64,000 nt of DNA from Myxococcota bacterium (GCA_963169915.1 CAUJEM010000091.1:1-64000), one strand, 5' to 3'; shown: positions 8,442 to 17,554, counted from the first letter of the stretch. Notes: generated by a model from the sequence alone, not told the origin. Translations and numbers: made by a program.

Positions 8442-9385
8442 GCTCGAAGGAGCATCGCCTCGTCGCGCTGCTCACACAGGAGCTCGGGCGCGCGACGGAC
8501 GCGGTGACACTGGGCATCGGTGACGACGCCGCCGTGCTCCAGGTCCCACGCGGTGAGCGCCTGGTCGTCAGCGTGGACGCCGCCGTCGAGGGGACGCACT
8601 TTCGCCTGCCCTGGTTGTCTCCGCTCCAGCTCGGGGCGCGGAGCTTCGAGGCGGCGCTCAGCGATCTGGCCGCCATGGGCGCGCGGCCGCTGGGGGCGGT
8701 GTGTGGGCTCGTGCTCCCCTCGGCGGTGTCCGCGCGCTTCGTGCAGCAGCTCGCGCGAGGGCAGGCGGCCGTCGCTGCGCGCCAGGGCTGCCCCGTCTTG
8801 GGCGGCAACCTGGCGCGCGGGCCGGAGGTGTCGCTCACGACGACGGTCTTCGGGTCCGCGCGGCGCGTGCTCACGCGCCAGGGGGCGCGCCCCGGCGACG
8901 AGCTCTGGCTGGTCGGGCAGGTGGGGCTCGCGGCGCTCGGCTTGCGCCTGCTGCAGGCCGAGCGCCGCCCCACCTCGCGGGCTGCGCGCGTGGCGATCGA
9001 CGCTTGGCGGCGGCCCGCGGCGCTGCTCGGCGAGGGGCGGGCGCTGCTCGGCCGCGCCAGCGCCTCCATCGACGTCTCGGACGGCCTCGTGAGCGACGCG
9101 CTGCAGCTCGCGCGAGCCAGTGAGCTGCGGCTCGAGCTCGAAGCTGCGCGCTTGCTCGAGGGCCTGTCGCCGACGCTGATGAGCCAGGGGGTCCAGCCCG
9201 CGCTCGACCTGGCGCTCCACGGAGGCGAAGACTACGCGCTGCTCGCTACCGGCCCGGCCCAGCGCCGGCCGGCCTTCGCGCGCCGGATCGGGCGCGCGGT
9301 CCAGGGCAGCGGCGTGGTGCTCGTGTCTCCGGATGGGCGCCGCGCGCCGCTCCGGAGCCGACAGTACCTACACTTCACCGGCTGA
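8438..9385 (+). CDS. thiL: Thiamine-monophosphate kinase
   Basis: 315 residues. It phosphorylates thiamine monophosphate to the active cofactor thiamine diphosphate. Family blocks are all visible: I-G-D-D-A-A-V-L near 28-35, S-F-x-x-A-L-S-D-L-A-A-M-G, G-G-N-L-A-R-G, S-I-D-V-S-D-G-L and the late H-G-G-E-D-Y-A-L-L. The GTG start at 8438 overlaps the kinase gene stop as GTGA, so it is translationally coupled to a signalling gene, an unusual partner for a thiamine enzyme. No other thiamine gene is in the window. It ends 29 bases before a convergent lipoprotein gene. Confidence 0.93.
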   Translation: MSSKEHRLVALLTQELGRATDAVTLGIGDDAAVLQVPRGERLVVSVDAAVEGTHFRLPWLSPLQLGARSFEAALSDLAAMGARPLGAVCGLVLPSAVSARFVQQLARGQAAVAARQGCPVLGGNLARGPEVSLTTTVFGSARRVLTRQGARPGDELWLVGQVGLAALGLRLLQAERRPTSRAARVAIDAWRRPAALLGEGRALLGRASASIDVSDGLVSDALQLARASELRLELEAARLLEGLSPTLMSQGVQPALDLALHGGEDYALLATGPAQRRPAFARRIGRAVQGSGVVLVSPDGRRAPLRSRQYLHFTG

Positions 9386-9414
9386 AGGCTGGTCCACCGT
9401 GGCGTGGCGGCGCC

Positions 9415-9846
9415 TCAGCGGCAGGCCGCGGGCATGCCGGCGCCCTTGAGCGCGCCGGAGATGGCCGCGACGATGCTGGCCTTGTCCTTGCCCTGCGAGA
9501 CGAGCGCCTGACACACGCCGGCCGCCTGCATCATGTACATGTTGGAGGGTGGAGGCGCGCTCTTGGAGTTCTGCATCAAGGCCGCACAGCACGCCGAGAG
9601 GCTGGCCGCGGGCTTGTAGGGGCCCGTGGGCTTCTTGGCGGCGTCCGCGTCGGCGTCCTCGGGGCCAGCGTCTTCCGGCGTGAGCTCGAGTGGGGGCGCA
9701 GGCGTGGAGGCTGGCTCTGCGGAGGGCAGCGGGGGAGGCGGCTCCTCCTCCTTCTTACAGCCGCCGACGAGCGCGGCGGGGACGATGAAACCCAAGGCGA
9801 TGGGCAGCACCGTGGAGCGAAGGATGGAACGTGAGGGGTGGTGCAT
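9415..9846 (-). CDS. Small lipoprotein with four-cysteine C-terminal domain (copy A)
   Basis: 143 residues. The N-terminus is basic, then a hydrophobic stretch ending L-V-G-G-C, a workable lipobox; the next residues are Lys-Lys and an acidic and Pro-rich linker (about 37-80). The C-terminal 60 residues hold an adjacent Cys-Cys pair, a later V-C-Q-x-L and a cysteine next to the last residue. The same arrangement occurs in the gene at 10012-10506, so the two are paralogues. The ATG at 9846 was chosen because it gives a proper signal peptide. Function unknown. The four cysteines could form two disulfides in the periplasm (inference). Confidence 0.75.
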   Translation of the reverse strand: MHHPSRSILRSTVLPIALGFIVPAALVGGCKKEEEPPPPLPSAEPASTPAPPLELTPEDAGPEDADADAAKKPTGPYKPAASLSACCAALMQNSKSAPPPSNMYMMQAAGVCQALVSQGKDKASIVAAISGALKGAGMPAACR

Positions 9847-10011
9847 CGGGTGTCTCCTCGCAGCGCTGGCTGGCCGCGACCTAGTGATAGACGGTTTTGC
9901 TCCGGCAACGATCTCCTGTCTAGGGCTTCCCGGCCGGTCCACCCTGGGATGGGCGCTCCGGCGCGCCCCCGCCTGCCGCCCCGCGGCGCTGGGAGGCAGC
10001 GCTGCGGGCGC

Positions 10012-10506
10012 TCAGCAGCCGGCTGGGATGGGCACCGACTGGAGCTGTGCCCGGAGCGTGGTGCGCGCCCCCGCGTAGGCGGCCAACCCCTTCTTCACCG
10101 CCGTGGCGAGACCCTGGCAGACCGTCGCCGCGGACTGATACCGCGCGGCGTGCGCGCCGCCCTTCTTGGCGGCCGCGGCGAGCGCGGTGCAGCAAGGCGT
10201 CAGGCTGGGTGCGATGGGCTTGGCTACCGCGCTGGTGGCCGCGGGAGGAGCAGGCACCGGCGCGGGGGCTTCGGTGGTGGCAGGCGCCACGGCCGTGGCG
10301 GGTGCCTCGGCCGTGGCGGGTGGGGTGGTGGGCTCTGGGCTCGGCGTGGGAGCCGGCCGCGCCGGCTCGAGCGGGACGCCGGCGCTCGCGGTGAGCGCCG
10401 GCTCCGTCGTGGACTCGGTCGAGTCGCTCTTCTTGCAGCCGAGCAGGGCGAGGACGACCACCCCGAGGGCGAGCGTCGCGGGGCTGACAGCGCGGGGGGA
10501 CGGCAT
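10012..10506 (-). CDS. Small lipoprotein with four-cysteine C-terminal domain (copy B)
   Basis: 164 residues. Signal peptide with lipobox L-A-L-L-G-C at residues 19-24, then Lys-Lys, then an Ala/Pro/Thr-rich linker to about residue 95. The C-terminal domain repeats the pattern of the gene at 9415-9846: Cys-Cys-x-Ala-Leu, V-C-Q-G-L, and a terminal cysteine. An AGGAG ribosome-binding site precedes the ATG. The gene begins 17 bases after nrdJ ends on the same strand, so it may be transcribed from the nrdJ promoter. Function unknown. Confidence 0.78.
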   Translation of the reverse strand: MPSPRAVSPATLALGVVVLALLGCKKSDSTESTTEPALTASAGVPLEPARPAPTPSPEPTTPPATAEAPATAVAPATTEAPAPVPAPPAATSAVAKPIAPSLTPCCTALAAAAKKGGAHAARYQSAATVCQGLATAVKKGLAAYAGARTTLRAQLQSVPIPAGC

Positions 10507-10523
10507 GGGTGGCTCCTGGCGGC

Positions 10524-13500
10524 TCAGCTACAGCCGATGCTGTTGCCGCAGTTGACGCACTTGTAGCACGTACCGTTGCGCACCGTGATGTGCCCGCAGC
10601 TATCGCACACCGGCGCGTCGCCCATCATTTCCTCCAGGTGGGCGTCGAGGGCGTTCTGGTGCGCCTCGCCGGCCTGAGCGCGCCCGGTGAGCAAGGGCGT
10701 AGTGACGGGCGGGTTCGCGGTGCCGAGCGCCGGGGCCGCCGCGCCCTCGGCGGCCTCTGCCGGACGCACCTGCGCGAAGTCGTACCGACGCAGGTACTCC
10801 ACGCCGAGCACGCGGAAGATGTAGTCCACGATGCTGGTGGAGAACTTGATGTTCTCATGCCCGGTGACCACACCGTGCGGCTCGAAGCGGGTGAAGGTGA
10901 ACTGCTCGACGAAGGTCTCCAGAGGGACGCCGTACTGGAGCCCCACGCTCACCGCCATGGCAAAGCAGTTCATCAGGGAGCGGAAGGCGGCGCCCTCTTT
11001 GTGCATGTCGATGAAGATCTCCCCGAGGGTGCCGTCCTCGTACTCCCCCGTCCGGAGGAAGACCTTGTGCCCGCCGACGTACGCCTCCTGGGTGAAGCCG
11101 TGGCGCTTCTTCGGCAGCCGCACGCGCCCGCTCGTGGGGTGCGCGGAGGCGACCGCGGGCGTCGCCTTCTCCTCGGCGGCTACGCTCGCGGACTTGTTGT
11201 TGCTGTTGAGCGGCTGGGAGGCCTTGCAGCCGTCCCGGTAGAGCGCGATGGCCTTGAGCCCGAGCCGCCAGCCCTCCTCGTACACCTGCTTGACGTCCTC
11301 TACCGTGGCGTCGTTGGGAAGGTTCACGGTCTTGCTGATGGCGCCGGAGAGGAAGGGTTGGGCGGCGCCCATCATGCGGACGTGGGCCATGGGCGCCAGG
11401 TAGCGCTGCCCCGTGCGGCCGCAGCGGTTGGCGCAGTCGAAGACCGCGTAGTGCTCCTCGAGCAGATGCGGGGCTCCCTCGATGGTCATGCGGCCGATGA
11501 TGGTGTCGCCGGCCTCCTCGATCTCCGCCGGGCTGAAGCCGAGGAAGCGCAAGATCTGGAAGCCGGGCTCAGCGAGCTTCTCTGCCGAGACCCCGAGGCG
11601 CGCGTAGGCGTCCTTGCCGATGACCCACGGCGCGAACGCGAGCCCGAGGTCGAAGACCCCGGGGAGCGCCTGCTCCACCTTGTCGAGCTCCGCGTCCGTG
11701 AGCCCCTTGGCCCTGAGGCTGCTGCGGTGGATGTGCGGGGCGGTCAAGAGCGTGTTCGTGCCCGAGACGTAGGCCACGATCTCGCTGATTTGGGCCTCCG
11801 AGTAGCGCAGCCGTCGCAGCGCCTCCGGCACGGACTGGTTGACGATCTTGAAGTAGCCGCCGCCCGCCAGCTTCTTGAATTTCACCAGCGAGAAGTCCGG
11901 CTCGATGCCGGTGGTGTCACAGTCCATGAGCAGCCCGATCGTCCCCGTGGGAGCCAGCACCGTGGCCTGCGCGTTGCGGTAGCCGTGCGCGGTGCCAAGC
12001 TTGACGGCCAGATCCCAGTCTTCACAGGCCGCGCGCCAGAGCGACTCCGGGCAGTCCGCACGGTCGATGGCGTAGGCGGCCTCTTGATGCTGGCGCATCA
12101 CCTTGAGCATGGGCTCGCGGTTCTTGGCGTAGCCGTCGAAGGGGGCCTTGGCCGCCGCCAGGCGCGCGCTGGTGACGTAGGCGTGCCCGCACAGCACCGC
12201 GGTGAGCGCCGCCGCGATGGCGCGCCCCTGGGCCGAGTCGTAGGGGACGCCGTTCAGCATGAGCAGCGTGCCGAGGTTGGCGTAGCCGAGCCCCAGCGTG
12301 CGGTAGCGGTGCGAATTGTTGGCGATGGCCTCGGTGGGATAGCTGGAGAGGTCGACCAAGATGTCTTGCGCGGTGAAGAACACCTCGATGGCGTGCCGGT
12401 AGCCCGCGATGTCGAACTCACCGTCCGCGCCGAGGAACTTGGTGAGGTTGAGGCTGGCCAGGTTGCAGGCCGTGTCGTCGAGGAACATGTACTCGCTGCA
12501 CGGGTTGGACGCGTTAATCCGCCCAGAATTCGCGCAGGTGTGCCACTGGTTGATGGTGGTGTCGTACTGCAGCCCAGGATCGGCGCAGGCCCAGGCGGCC
12601 TCCGCGATCTGCTGCCAGAGCTCGGCGGCCTCCAGGGTGTCGACGACCTCGCCCGTCGTGCGGGCGCGCGTCTCCCAGCGCCCGCCCGAGAGCGCAGCGC
12701 GCATGAAGTCATCGGTGACGCGCACGGAGTTGTTGGAGTTCTGGCCGCTGACGGTGCGGTAGGCCTCCCCGTTGAAGTCCGCGTCGTAGCCGGCGGCGAT
12801 GAGCGCCTGCACCTTGCGCTCTTCACGGACCTTCCAGTTGATGAAATCGACGATCTCCGGGTGATCCATGTCGAGGCAGACCATCTTGGCCGCGCGGCGG
12901 GTGGTGCCGCCGCTCTTGGTGGCGCCCGCGGCGCGATCGAACACCTCGAGGAAGCTCATGAGGCCGCTGGAGGTCCCGCCGCCGGAGAGCTTCTCTTGCC
13001 GGCCACGGATGGCGCTGAAGTTGCTGCCCGTGCCGGAGCCATACTTGAAGAGGCGCGCCTCGGCCTTGATGAGATCGTAGATGCTCATCAGATCGTCTTG
13101 GACGGCCTGGATGAAGCACGCCGAGCACTGCGGCGCCTCATAGGCGTTCTTGGTCTCGATGGAGGTGCCCAGCTTCGGATCCCACACGAAGCTGCCGCCG
13201 GAGCCCTCGATGCCGTACTCATGGTAGAGGCCGCAGTTGAACCAGACCGGCGAGTTGAACGCACCATACTGGTTGACCATGAGCCAGGTCAGCTCCGCCT
13301 CGAAGGTGTCCGCGTCGGCGCGGGTGGCGAAGTAGCCGCCCATCTTCTCCCCGGTGGTCCGGAGGGTGTGCGCGATGCGGTGCACGAGCTGGCGCACGCT
13401 GGTCTCGCCGAGCGTCTTGTCGCCGTGGATGCCCGCGCGGCGGAAGTACTTGGACACGGCGATGTCCGCGGCGAGCTGCGACCAGCCGGCCGGGATCTCG

Positions 13501-13733
13501 GCGCCGTCCATCTTGAAGACGGTGGAGCCGTCCGGGTTACTGATGATGCTCTGGCGGCGCTCCCACACGACGTCCGCCAGGGCGTCCCGACCGGCGACGG
13601 TGTAGCGGCGCGCAAAGCTGACCCCGCGCCGTGGGCGTCGGCTTGGTGCGGCCTTGTCCGAAGCGCTCCTCTTTGACCCCTTGGTGGTTGCCTTCACCCA
13701 GCTCTCCTGCCCTGCGACCGTGGACTGCGCCAT
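10524..13733 (-). CDS. nrdJ: Adenosylcobalamin-dependent (class II) ribonucleotide reductase
   Basis: 1069 residues. It reduces ribonucleotides to deoxyribonucleotides using a cobalamin-generated thiyl radical, with or without oxygen. Visible features are the substrate block N-S-P-V-W-F-N, the active-site loop N-P-C-S-E-Y near residue 410 (cysteine and glutamate of the catalytic trio), [10 protein letters not shown] earlier, a late TSCPD-like domain, and a C-terminal zinc-ribbon-like tail with four cysteines in two CxxC pairs plus a last cysteine that may re-reduce the active site. The start at 13733 has GAAGGAG eight bases upstream. The frame stays open about 280 bases further upstream, but that part encodes repetitive, unconserved sequence. 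No class I genes or nrdR are in the window. Confidence 0.95.
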   Translation of the reverse strand: MAQSTVAGQESWVKATTKGSKRSASDKAAPSRRPRRGVSFARRYTVAGRDALADVVWERRQSIISNPDGSTVFKMDGAEIPAGWSQLAADIAVSKYFRRAGIHGDKTLGETSVRQLVHRIAHTLRTTGEKMGGYFATRADADTFEAELTWLMVNQYGAFNSPVWFNCGLYHEYGIEGSGGSFVWDPKLGTSIETKNAYEAPQCSACFIQAVQDDLMSIYDLIKAEARLFKYGSGTGSNFSAIRGRQEKLSGGGTSSGLMSFLEVFDRAAGATKSGGTTRRAAKMVCLDMDHPEIVDFINWKVREERKVQALIAAGYDADFNGEAYRTVSGQNSNNSVRVTDDFMRAALSGGRWETRARTTGEVVDTLEAAELWQQIAEAAWACADPGLQYDTTINQWHTCANSGRINASNPCSEYMFLDDTACNLASLNLTKFLGADGEFDIAGYRHAIEVFFTAQDILVDLSSYPTEAIANNSHRYRTLGLGYANLGTLLMLNGVPYDSAQGRAIAAALTAVLCGHAYVTSARLAAAKAPFDGYAKNREPMLKVMRQHQEAAYAIDRADCPESLWRAACEDWDLAVKLGTAHGYRNAQATVLAPTGTIGLLMDCDTTGIEPDFSLVKFKKLAGGGYFKIVNQSVPEALRRLRYSEAQISEIVAYVSGTNTLLTAPHIHRSSLRAKGLTDAELDKVEQALPGVFDLGLAFAPWVIGKDAYARLGVSAEKLAEPGFQILRFLGFSPAEIEEAGDTIIGRMTIEGAPHLLEEHYAVFDCANRCGRTGQRYLAPMAHVRMMGAAQPFLSGAISKTVNLPNDATVEDVKQVYEEGWRLGLKAIALYRDGCKASQPLNSNNKSASVAAEEKATPAVASAHPTSGRVRLPKKRHGFTQEAYVGGHKVFLRTGEYEDGTLGEIFIDMHKEGAAFRSLMNCFAMAVSVGLQYGVPLETFVEQFTFTRFEPHGVVTGHENIKFSTSIVDYIFRVLGVEYLRRYDFAQVRPAEAAEGAAAPALGTANPPVTTPLLTGRAQAGEAHQNALDAHLEEMMGDAPVCDSCGHITVRNGTCYKCVNCGNSIGCS

Positions 13734-13853
13734 GCTTGCCGACTCCTTCACCAACTGCTCGACCGATACCAAGACGGCAGGGCCGGATGCCGACCCTGCC
13801 TCGCCCCTGACACCTGGAGGGACCCCGGACGACGTGACGCCGCCCCTCCCGCT

Positions 13854-13890
13854 CTCGAAATGGAGTGCCCTGCCTCTGCTGCTCCTGGCC
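13854..13890. repeat. 37-bp direct repeat, copy 1, in nrdJ leader
   Basis: Identical over 37 bases to 13926-13962. The two copies start 72 bases apart and are separated by 35 unrelated bases. They lie in the predicted 5' leader of nrdJ, about 120 bases before its start codon. Confidence 0.9.
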
Positions 13891-13925
13891 TCGCCGCCGG
13901 CATCGAGCACAACGTGTCCCACCTC

Positions 13926-13962
13926 CTCGAAATGGAGTGCCCTGCCTCTGCTGCTCCTGGCC
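13926..13962. repeat. 37-bp direct repeat, copy 2, in nrdJ leader
   Basis: Second perfect copy of the 37-bp unit. Identity stops abruptly at both ends. Only two copies exist here, so it is not an array. Role unknown. Confidence 0.9.
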
Positions 13963-14043
13963 GCCGCGCGGCGACGACCAGAGACGAACCTGTTGAAACG
14001 CTCACTGACCAAGCGCGCAGCGGCACGCCCGGGGAAAGCGCCT

Positions 14044-14061
14044 GGGCACCCTGAGGTGCCC
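14044..14061. repeat. Perfect inverted repeat in nrdJ leader
   Basis: GGGCACC at 14044-14050 and GGTGCCC at 14055-14061 pair perfectly around a four-base loop. It could be an RNA hairpin in the nrdJ leader or an operator. Confidence 0.6.
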
Positions 14062-14083
14062 CGTGCCTTCGGAAGAGCTTGTA

Positions 14084-14099
14084 CCCCAATAGCTTGGGG
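14084..14099. promoter_or_regulatory. Possible NrdR box upstream of nrdJ
   Basis: A 16-base palindrome, CCCCAA-tagc-TTGGGG. The known NrdR consensus is also 16 bases (ACACWATATATWGTGT) and ten positions agree. NrdR represses ribonucleotide reductase genes, normally through two boxes; no good second box was found. The site would lie just downstream of the predicted start point. Confidence 0.35.
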
Positions 14100-14108
14100 G
14101 GCAGCAAG

Positions 14109-14114
14109 ATTAAA
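14109..14114 (-). promoter_or_regulatory. Candidate -10 box for nrdJ
   Basis: TTTAAT read on the minus strand, five of six matches to TATAAT in otherwise GC-rich DNA. No convincing -35 element. Transcription would begin near 14102, giving a leader of about 370 bases that contains the palindromes and both 37-bp repeats. Confidence 0.35.
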
Positions 14115-14287
14115 GCACGATGGGTAGGGGTCCAGCGCTGGCTTGGGGCTGCAACCGAGCGGACTCGCTGGACAATTTCTACTGCTCCGCCGTTCCGTTC
14201 GGAGCTTGTCCTCTGTTCAGGCACAGCTCGTCCAGAGGCCCTCCACAGCTTTCCCACCGAGCGTGAGGCTGAGCTAGGGAGGACAGG

Positions 14288-14875
14288 GTGCAGGGCTCGC
14301 TCCCCCCTCGGCTCTGGGCCGCCCTCGACGGTATGGCGCTTGGCTTCGCCCTCGGGGCCATCGTGCTGCACGATCGCGCGCATCTGCGGGACGGGCGGTA
14401 CTGGGACGTCTTCTGGCTGTGCAACCTCGCCGCCGCGGTGCTCGTCGTCGGCCTGGCGCTGCGGTCGGCGGCGCTGTGTCAGGCGGCGCTCACCTGGCTC
14501 CTGCCGGGGACGGCCATCTGGCTCGCTGACGTGGGGCTGACTGGCAGCTCCATCCTCCCGACGTCCTGGGGAGTGCACCTGGGCGGCACGCTGCTGGCGG
14601 TCTATGGCGTGCGACGTGGCCGCGGGCGTCGCGGAGGGGTCCTCGCCGCGGCGGCGCTGGCGGTGGCGGCCTGGCTCGGCTCGCGCTGGACGCTGCCCGC
14701 GCACGCCAACGTGAACGCGGCGCATCGCGTCCCGGAGGGCTGGGCCGCGCTCGGGGCGACGCTGCCGGTCTTCACGCTGACGACGGCGGTGCTGGCAGGG
14801 CTGTGCCTGGCCGTGGGGTGGGGGCTCGGGCGCTGCCTCAGTTCCAGCGCAGCCACTCCTCTTGATAATAGGTGA
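14288..14875 (+). CDS. Small polytopic membrane protein, unknown
   Basis: 195 residues with about five hydrophobic segments (around 10-30, 40-60, 65-85, 95-112 and 120-135) and another near the C-terminus. A His-Ala-Asn-Val-Asn stretch lies between the last two segments. I do not recognise the family. The GTG start has a strong AGGGAGGA site. Its 3' end overlaps the convergent aminopropyltransferase gene by 38 bases. Confidence 0.65.
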   Translation: MQGSLPPRLWAALDGMALGFALGAIVLHDRAHLRDGRYWDVFWLCNLAAAVLVVGLALRSAALCQAALTWLLPGTAIWLADVGLTGSSILPTSWGVHLGGTLLAVYGVRRGRGRRGGVLAAAALAVAAWLGSRWTLPAHANVNAAHRVPEGWAALGATLPVFTLTTAVLAGLCLAVGWGLGRCLSSSAATPLDNR

Positions 14876-16451
14876 CCAGCGCTTGGTTGTTGAGGTGATT
14901 GACCTCGGTGGGCAGCTCGGCCACGTCCGTGGGCAGCTCGAAGAGGGCCGCCAAGGTGAGCGGATCGAGGTAGCGTGAGGGCCCAGGGGGGAGCGCCGTG
15001 GGGATGGGGAGCGAGCCGCGGGCTGCGAGCACGTAGCCCCAGTCTCCGAAGGAGGGCACGAAGACGCGGTAGGGCCGCGTGGTGAAGCCCACCTCGCGCA
15101 GGGTGCTCACGATGCACCAGAACGAGGCTCGCGCGAAGTACGGGGACGTGGCCTGCACCGCGAGCGCGCCCCGCGGCGCGAGCAGCGCGCTGGCCTGCGC
15201 GTAAAAGCGCGTGGAGTACAGCTTGCCCAGGGAGAAATTCGTCGGATCTGGGAAATCCAAGACGATGACGTCGTAGGGCTCGCGCGGCTGCGCGAACCAC
15301 ACCATGGCGTCGGCGTTCACGACCTCCACGCGCGCGTCCTCCAGGGCGTGGCGGTTCTGCTCGGCCAGGCGCGGGTGGTGCCGCGCCAGCTCCGTCATGG
15401 CGGGATCCAGATCCACCAGGCTGACGTGCTCTACCTCGGGCCAGCGCAGGATCTCACGCAGCGCCAGGCCGTCTCCCCCACCTCCGATGAGCACGCGCCG
15501 GGGGTGTGGGACGCTGGCCATCACCGGGTGCACGAGCGCCTCGTGGTAGCGGTGCTCGTCCGTGGAGGAAAACTGAAGGTTGCCGTTGAGATAGAGCTGA
15601 AAATCCCCGTTGGGCTGCTCGGTGAGCACCAGCCGTTGATAGTGTGTCTGCTGCGAGAGCGTGACGGCGCCTCCCAGCGCGGAGGACTCCGCCGCGGCCG
15701 TGAGGTCACCGGCGCGCAGCCACGCGATGACGAGCGCCGCCAGCACCAGGCCGGCGCGCAGGCGTGCGCGCCGGAGACCTCGCGCGAGCTCGGGCGTCGT
15801 CGCGGGCAGCACGCTCGTGGCGCCGAGCGCCACGAGCGCGTTGAGGCTCCCACAGGCGAGGGTGCTCTCGATCAGCCCGAGCTTGGGGACGAGGACCATC
15901 GAAAATCCGACGGAGCCGACGAGCGCGCCCGCGTAGTCCCAGCTCAGCGCGCGCGCGATGAGCTCCTTGAGCTCCAGCCGCCGCTCCAAGATGCGGATGA
16001 GCAGCGGCAGCTCGAGCCCGACGAGCACGCCGACCCAGCCCACCGTCAGGAAGAGCAGGAGCTGAAACGCGCCGCTCATGGCGTGCGCGACGAACAGGAG
16101 AGGCGCCGACAGCCCCCCGACGAGCGCCGTGGCGAGCTCCACGTCGATGAAGGCGACCTCGAGCCGCCGGCTGATGAAGCGGGAGCACCAGGCACCGAGG
16201 CCCATCGCAGAGAGGTAAGCGCCGATGACGAGGGAGAACTGCGTGACGGAGTCCCCCAGCACGTAGCTGGCGAGCGCCGCGATGGCGAGCTCATACACGA
16301 GCCCCGTCGTGGCGATGACGAGCACCATCGCCAAGATGGGGCGCGGCGAGGGGGCGGCGCGGCCGAGCCCCGCCGGCCAGCCGCTGACGCCGGGCTCAGC
16401 CGCCGACGGCGGAGGCGATGATGATGCTGAGCCCAAGGATGACCGAGCCAA
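14838..16451 (-). CDS. Membrane-anchored spermidine-synthase-like aminopropyltransferase
   Basis: 537 residues. The N-terminal half (about 40-230) has seven or so membrane segments. The C-terminal half is a spermidine-synthase-type methyltransferase fold: G-G-G-G-D-G near 319 (S-adenosyl ligand loop), L-V-D-L-D-P near 342 and the catalytic-region D-F-P-D-P-T near 399. Such fused proteins are known in many bacteria; their substrate is often unproven. The start is uncertain: the longest frame begins with TTG at 16451, inside the DUF350 gene, whereas the first ATG (16328) leaves almost no N-terminal tail before the first helix. The overlap with DUF350 shows that the two are one operon, a pairing known from speE/DUF350 loci. 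Confidence 0.85.
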   Translation of the reverse strand: MARSSLGSASSSPPPSAAEPGVSGWPAGLGRAAPSPRPILAMVLVIATTGLVYELAIAALASYVLGDSVTQFSLVIGAYLSAMGLGAWCSRFISRRLEVAFIDVELATALVGGLSAPLLFVAHAMSGAFQLLLFLTVGWVGVLVGLELPLLIRILERRLELKELIARALSWDYAGALVGSVGFSMVLVPKLGLIESTLACGSLNALVALGATSVLPATTPELARGLRRARLRAGLVLAALVIAWLRAGDLTAAAESSALGGAVTLSQQTHYQRLVLTEQPNGDFQLYLNGNLQFSSTDEHRYHEALVHPVMASVPHPRRVLIGGGGDGLALREILRWPEVEHVSLVDLDPAMTELARHHPRLAEQNRHALEDARVEVVNADAMVWFAQPREPYDVIVLDFPDPTNFSLGKLYSTRFYAQASALLAPRGALAVQATSPYFARASFWCIVSTLREVGFTTRPYRVFVPSFGDWGYVLAARGSLPIPTALPPGPSRYLDPLTLAALFELPTDVAELPTEVNHLNNQALVTYYQEEWLRWN

Positions 16452-16614
16452 TCAAGATCGCCAGCGCGGTGTTCTGGTCTTCCTCGATCTCTTTCCGCAA
16501 CGAGAACGGCGTGACCAGCTTGATGACCAGGAAGCTGATCGCGAACATCACGATCCCGATGACTGAGTAGATGATCGAGCCCACCAGGGCTTTGACGAAG
16601 GGTGCCAGCTCCAT
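16396..16614 (-). CDS. DUF350 family small membrane protein
   Basis: 72 residues, two membrane helices (about 10-33 and 49-70) joined by a charged loop with K-E-I-E-E-D-Q-N-T-A. This loop and the size fit the DUF350 (YjfL-like) family, whose members often come as two-helix units beside spermidine-synthase-like genes. Translation overlaps the next gene by 56 bases if that gene starts at its first TTG. Function unknown; a membrane partner of the aminopropyltransferase is a reasonable inference. Confidence 0.85.
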   Translation of the reverse strand: MELAPFVKALVGSIIYSVIGIVMFAISFLVIKLVTPFSLRKEIEEDQNTALAILIGSVILGLSIIIASAVGG

Positions 16615-16677
16615 TGCGACTGCCTCGATGAGTGCTGGGCTCTGCGTACCACACCTCAGCGCCCCGTGGGCGGCAAT

Positions 16678-16708
16678 TTGGCCCGCCGGCAGCCGGCTCG
16701 GCTAGCAT
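16678..16708 (+). promoter_or_regulatory. Promoter predicting a near-leaderless mRNA for the gene at 16718
   Basis: TTGGCC (16678-16683) and TAGCAT (16703-16708), spacer 19. The hexamer ends nine bases before the ATG, so transcription would begin about three bases upstream of it. There is no ribosome-binding site. Confidence 0.4.
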
Positions 16709-16717
16709 GGGCTCACC

Positions 16718-17554
16718 ATGCTGGTGGTCATTGGTCCCCCCTTCAGCGGCTCGGACGACGAATTCGCGCGGCTGGCTGGGGTGACCGGCTTGGTCCCCTA
16801 CGAGCTGCGGACCAAGCTGCGAGCCGGGGTGTGGGGCGTGGTCCGTGCCCTCGGGGAGCCCGCCAGTGCCGCGGGGCTCGCCGAGCGGCTGCGCGGCGCC
16901 GGCTTTCGGGCCGCCGTGCTCGACCCCGCGGTGGGCTACGATCCGCAGCGGAGGTTCGTGGCGCTGCAGGCGCTCAGCGTGGAGGGAGATCAGTGCACCT
17001 TGCACCTGCGTGGGCGTGACATCCCCATCCCGCTGAGGGCGCTGCTCACGATCGTGCGGGGCGAGGTCCAGCCAGGGACGCGTGGCGCGAGCGCCTCGTC
17101 GGCCAGCGCGACCTACCGAGCCGTCAACCCCAGCATGGCGGAGCTGGGGGCGCTCCGCGAGCAGAGCCTGGCGCCGCGGCTGGACGCCTTTGCCGCTGCG
17201 GATCTGCACTTTGGTACGGTGCTGTGGGCAGCGAGGATCGACGCTCGTAGCTTTCGGTTCCCGGACCTCGTCGGCGGGCCGGAGAGCACCAGCGACGGTC
17301 CGGCGCGACAGCTCGAGGCGCTGTGCGATGGGCTCGCGCGGCTCGCCGGCGTGCGCGTCGATCGCGGCTCCAAGCTCTCGAGCCTCCTGTCGTTCACGGG
17401 CAGGCCCAGCATCGCCCGCAGCCAGACGCCCGCGCCGGCCAGCGTGGGTGCGGGGCGGGGCTCGGCGCCGCCGCCCGCCGATGACCGCTTCGACGCCTAC
17501 TCCCGGCTCGTGGCAGAGGCCGAGCGGCTGACACAGCTCGGGCGCGCTGAGTAG
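16718..17554 (+). CDS. Hypothetical protein
   Basis: 278 residues. No signal peptide, membrane helix or known motif. The N-terminal 110 residues are compact and mixed alpha/beta, with two helical turns rich in Leu/Arg/Ala and alternating strands; this could be a small regulatory domain. A Ser/Ala-rich linker follows, then a second domain (about 140-225) and a Pro/Ala-rich tail. I do not recognise it. It stands divergent from DUF350 and 83 bases before the next gene. Confidence 0.65.
   Translation: MLVVIGPPFSGSDDEFARLAGVTGLVPYELRTKLRAGVWGVVRALGEPASAAGLAERLRGAGFRAAVLDPAVGYDPQRRFVALQALSVEGDQCTLHLRGRDIPIPLRALLTIVRGEVQPGTRGASASSASATYRAVNPSMAELGALREQSLAPRLDAFAAADLHFGTVLWAARIDARSFRFPDLVGGPESTSDGPARQLEALCDGLARLAGVRVDRGSKLSSLLSFTGRPSIARSQTPAPASVGAGRGSAPPPADDRFDAYSRLVAEAERLTQLGRAE

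Larger units (their letters stand above)
13734..14287. other. Intergenic region between divergent nrdJ and membrane-protein gene
   Basis: About 550 bases without a convincing gene. It holds, going leftwards into nrdJ: an AT-rich promoter-like patch, a 16-base palindrome, a perfect 7-bp-arm inverted repeat and two copies of a 37-bp direct repeat. These are listed separately. The right half (about 14140-14287) shows nothing obvious except an AGGGAGGA ribosome-binding site just before the GTG at 14288. Confidence 0.6.

Noticed and set aside
9847-10011. Extra gene between the two small lipoproteins
   Set aside because: Only an extension of copy A without a signal peptide; no separate start with a ribosome-binding site.
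10509-13676. Long open frame on the plus strand across nrdJ
   Set aside because: It is antisense to a fully conserved nrdJ and its product is low-complexity, as expected for shadow frames in GC-rich DNA.
13854-13962. CRISPR array
   Set aside because: Only two repeats with one 35-base gap and no cas genes.
13734-14012. N-terminal extension of NrdJ to the upstream GTG
   Set aside because: The frame is open but encodes the direct repeat and unconserved residues; a good ribosome-binding site supports 13733.
13734-14114. Adenosylcobalamin riboswitch before nrdJ
   Set aside because: Expected because of the B12 enzyme, but no B12-box or the conserved GCCACTG core was found.
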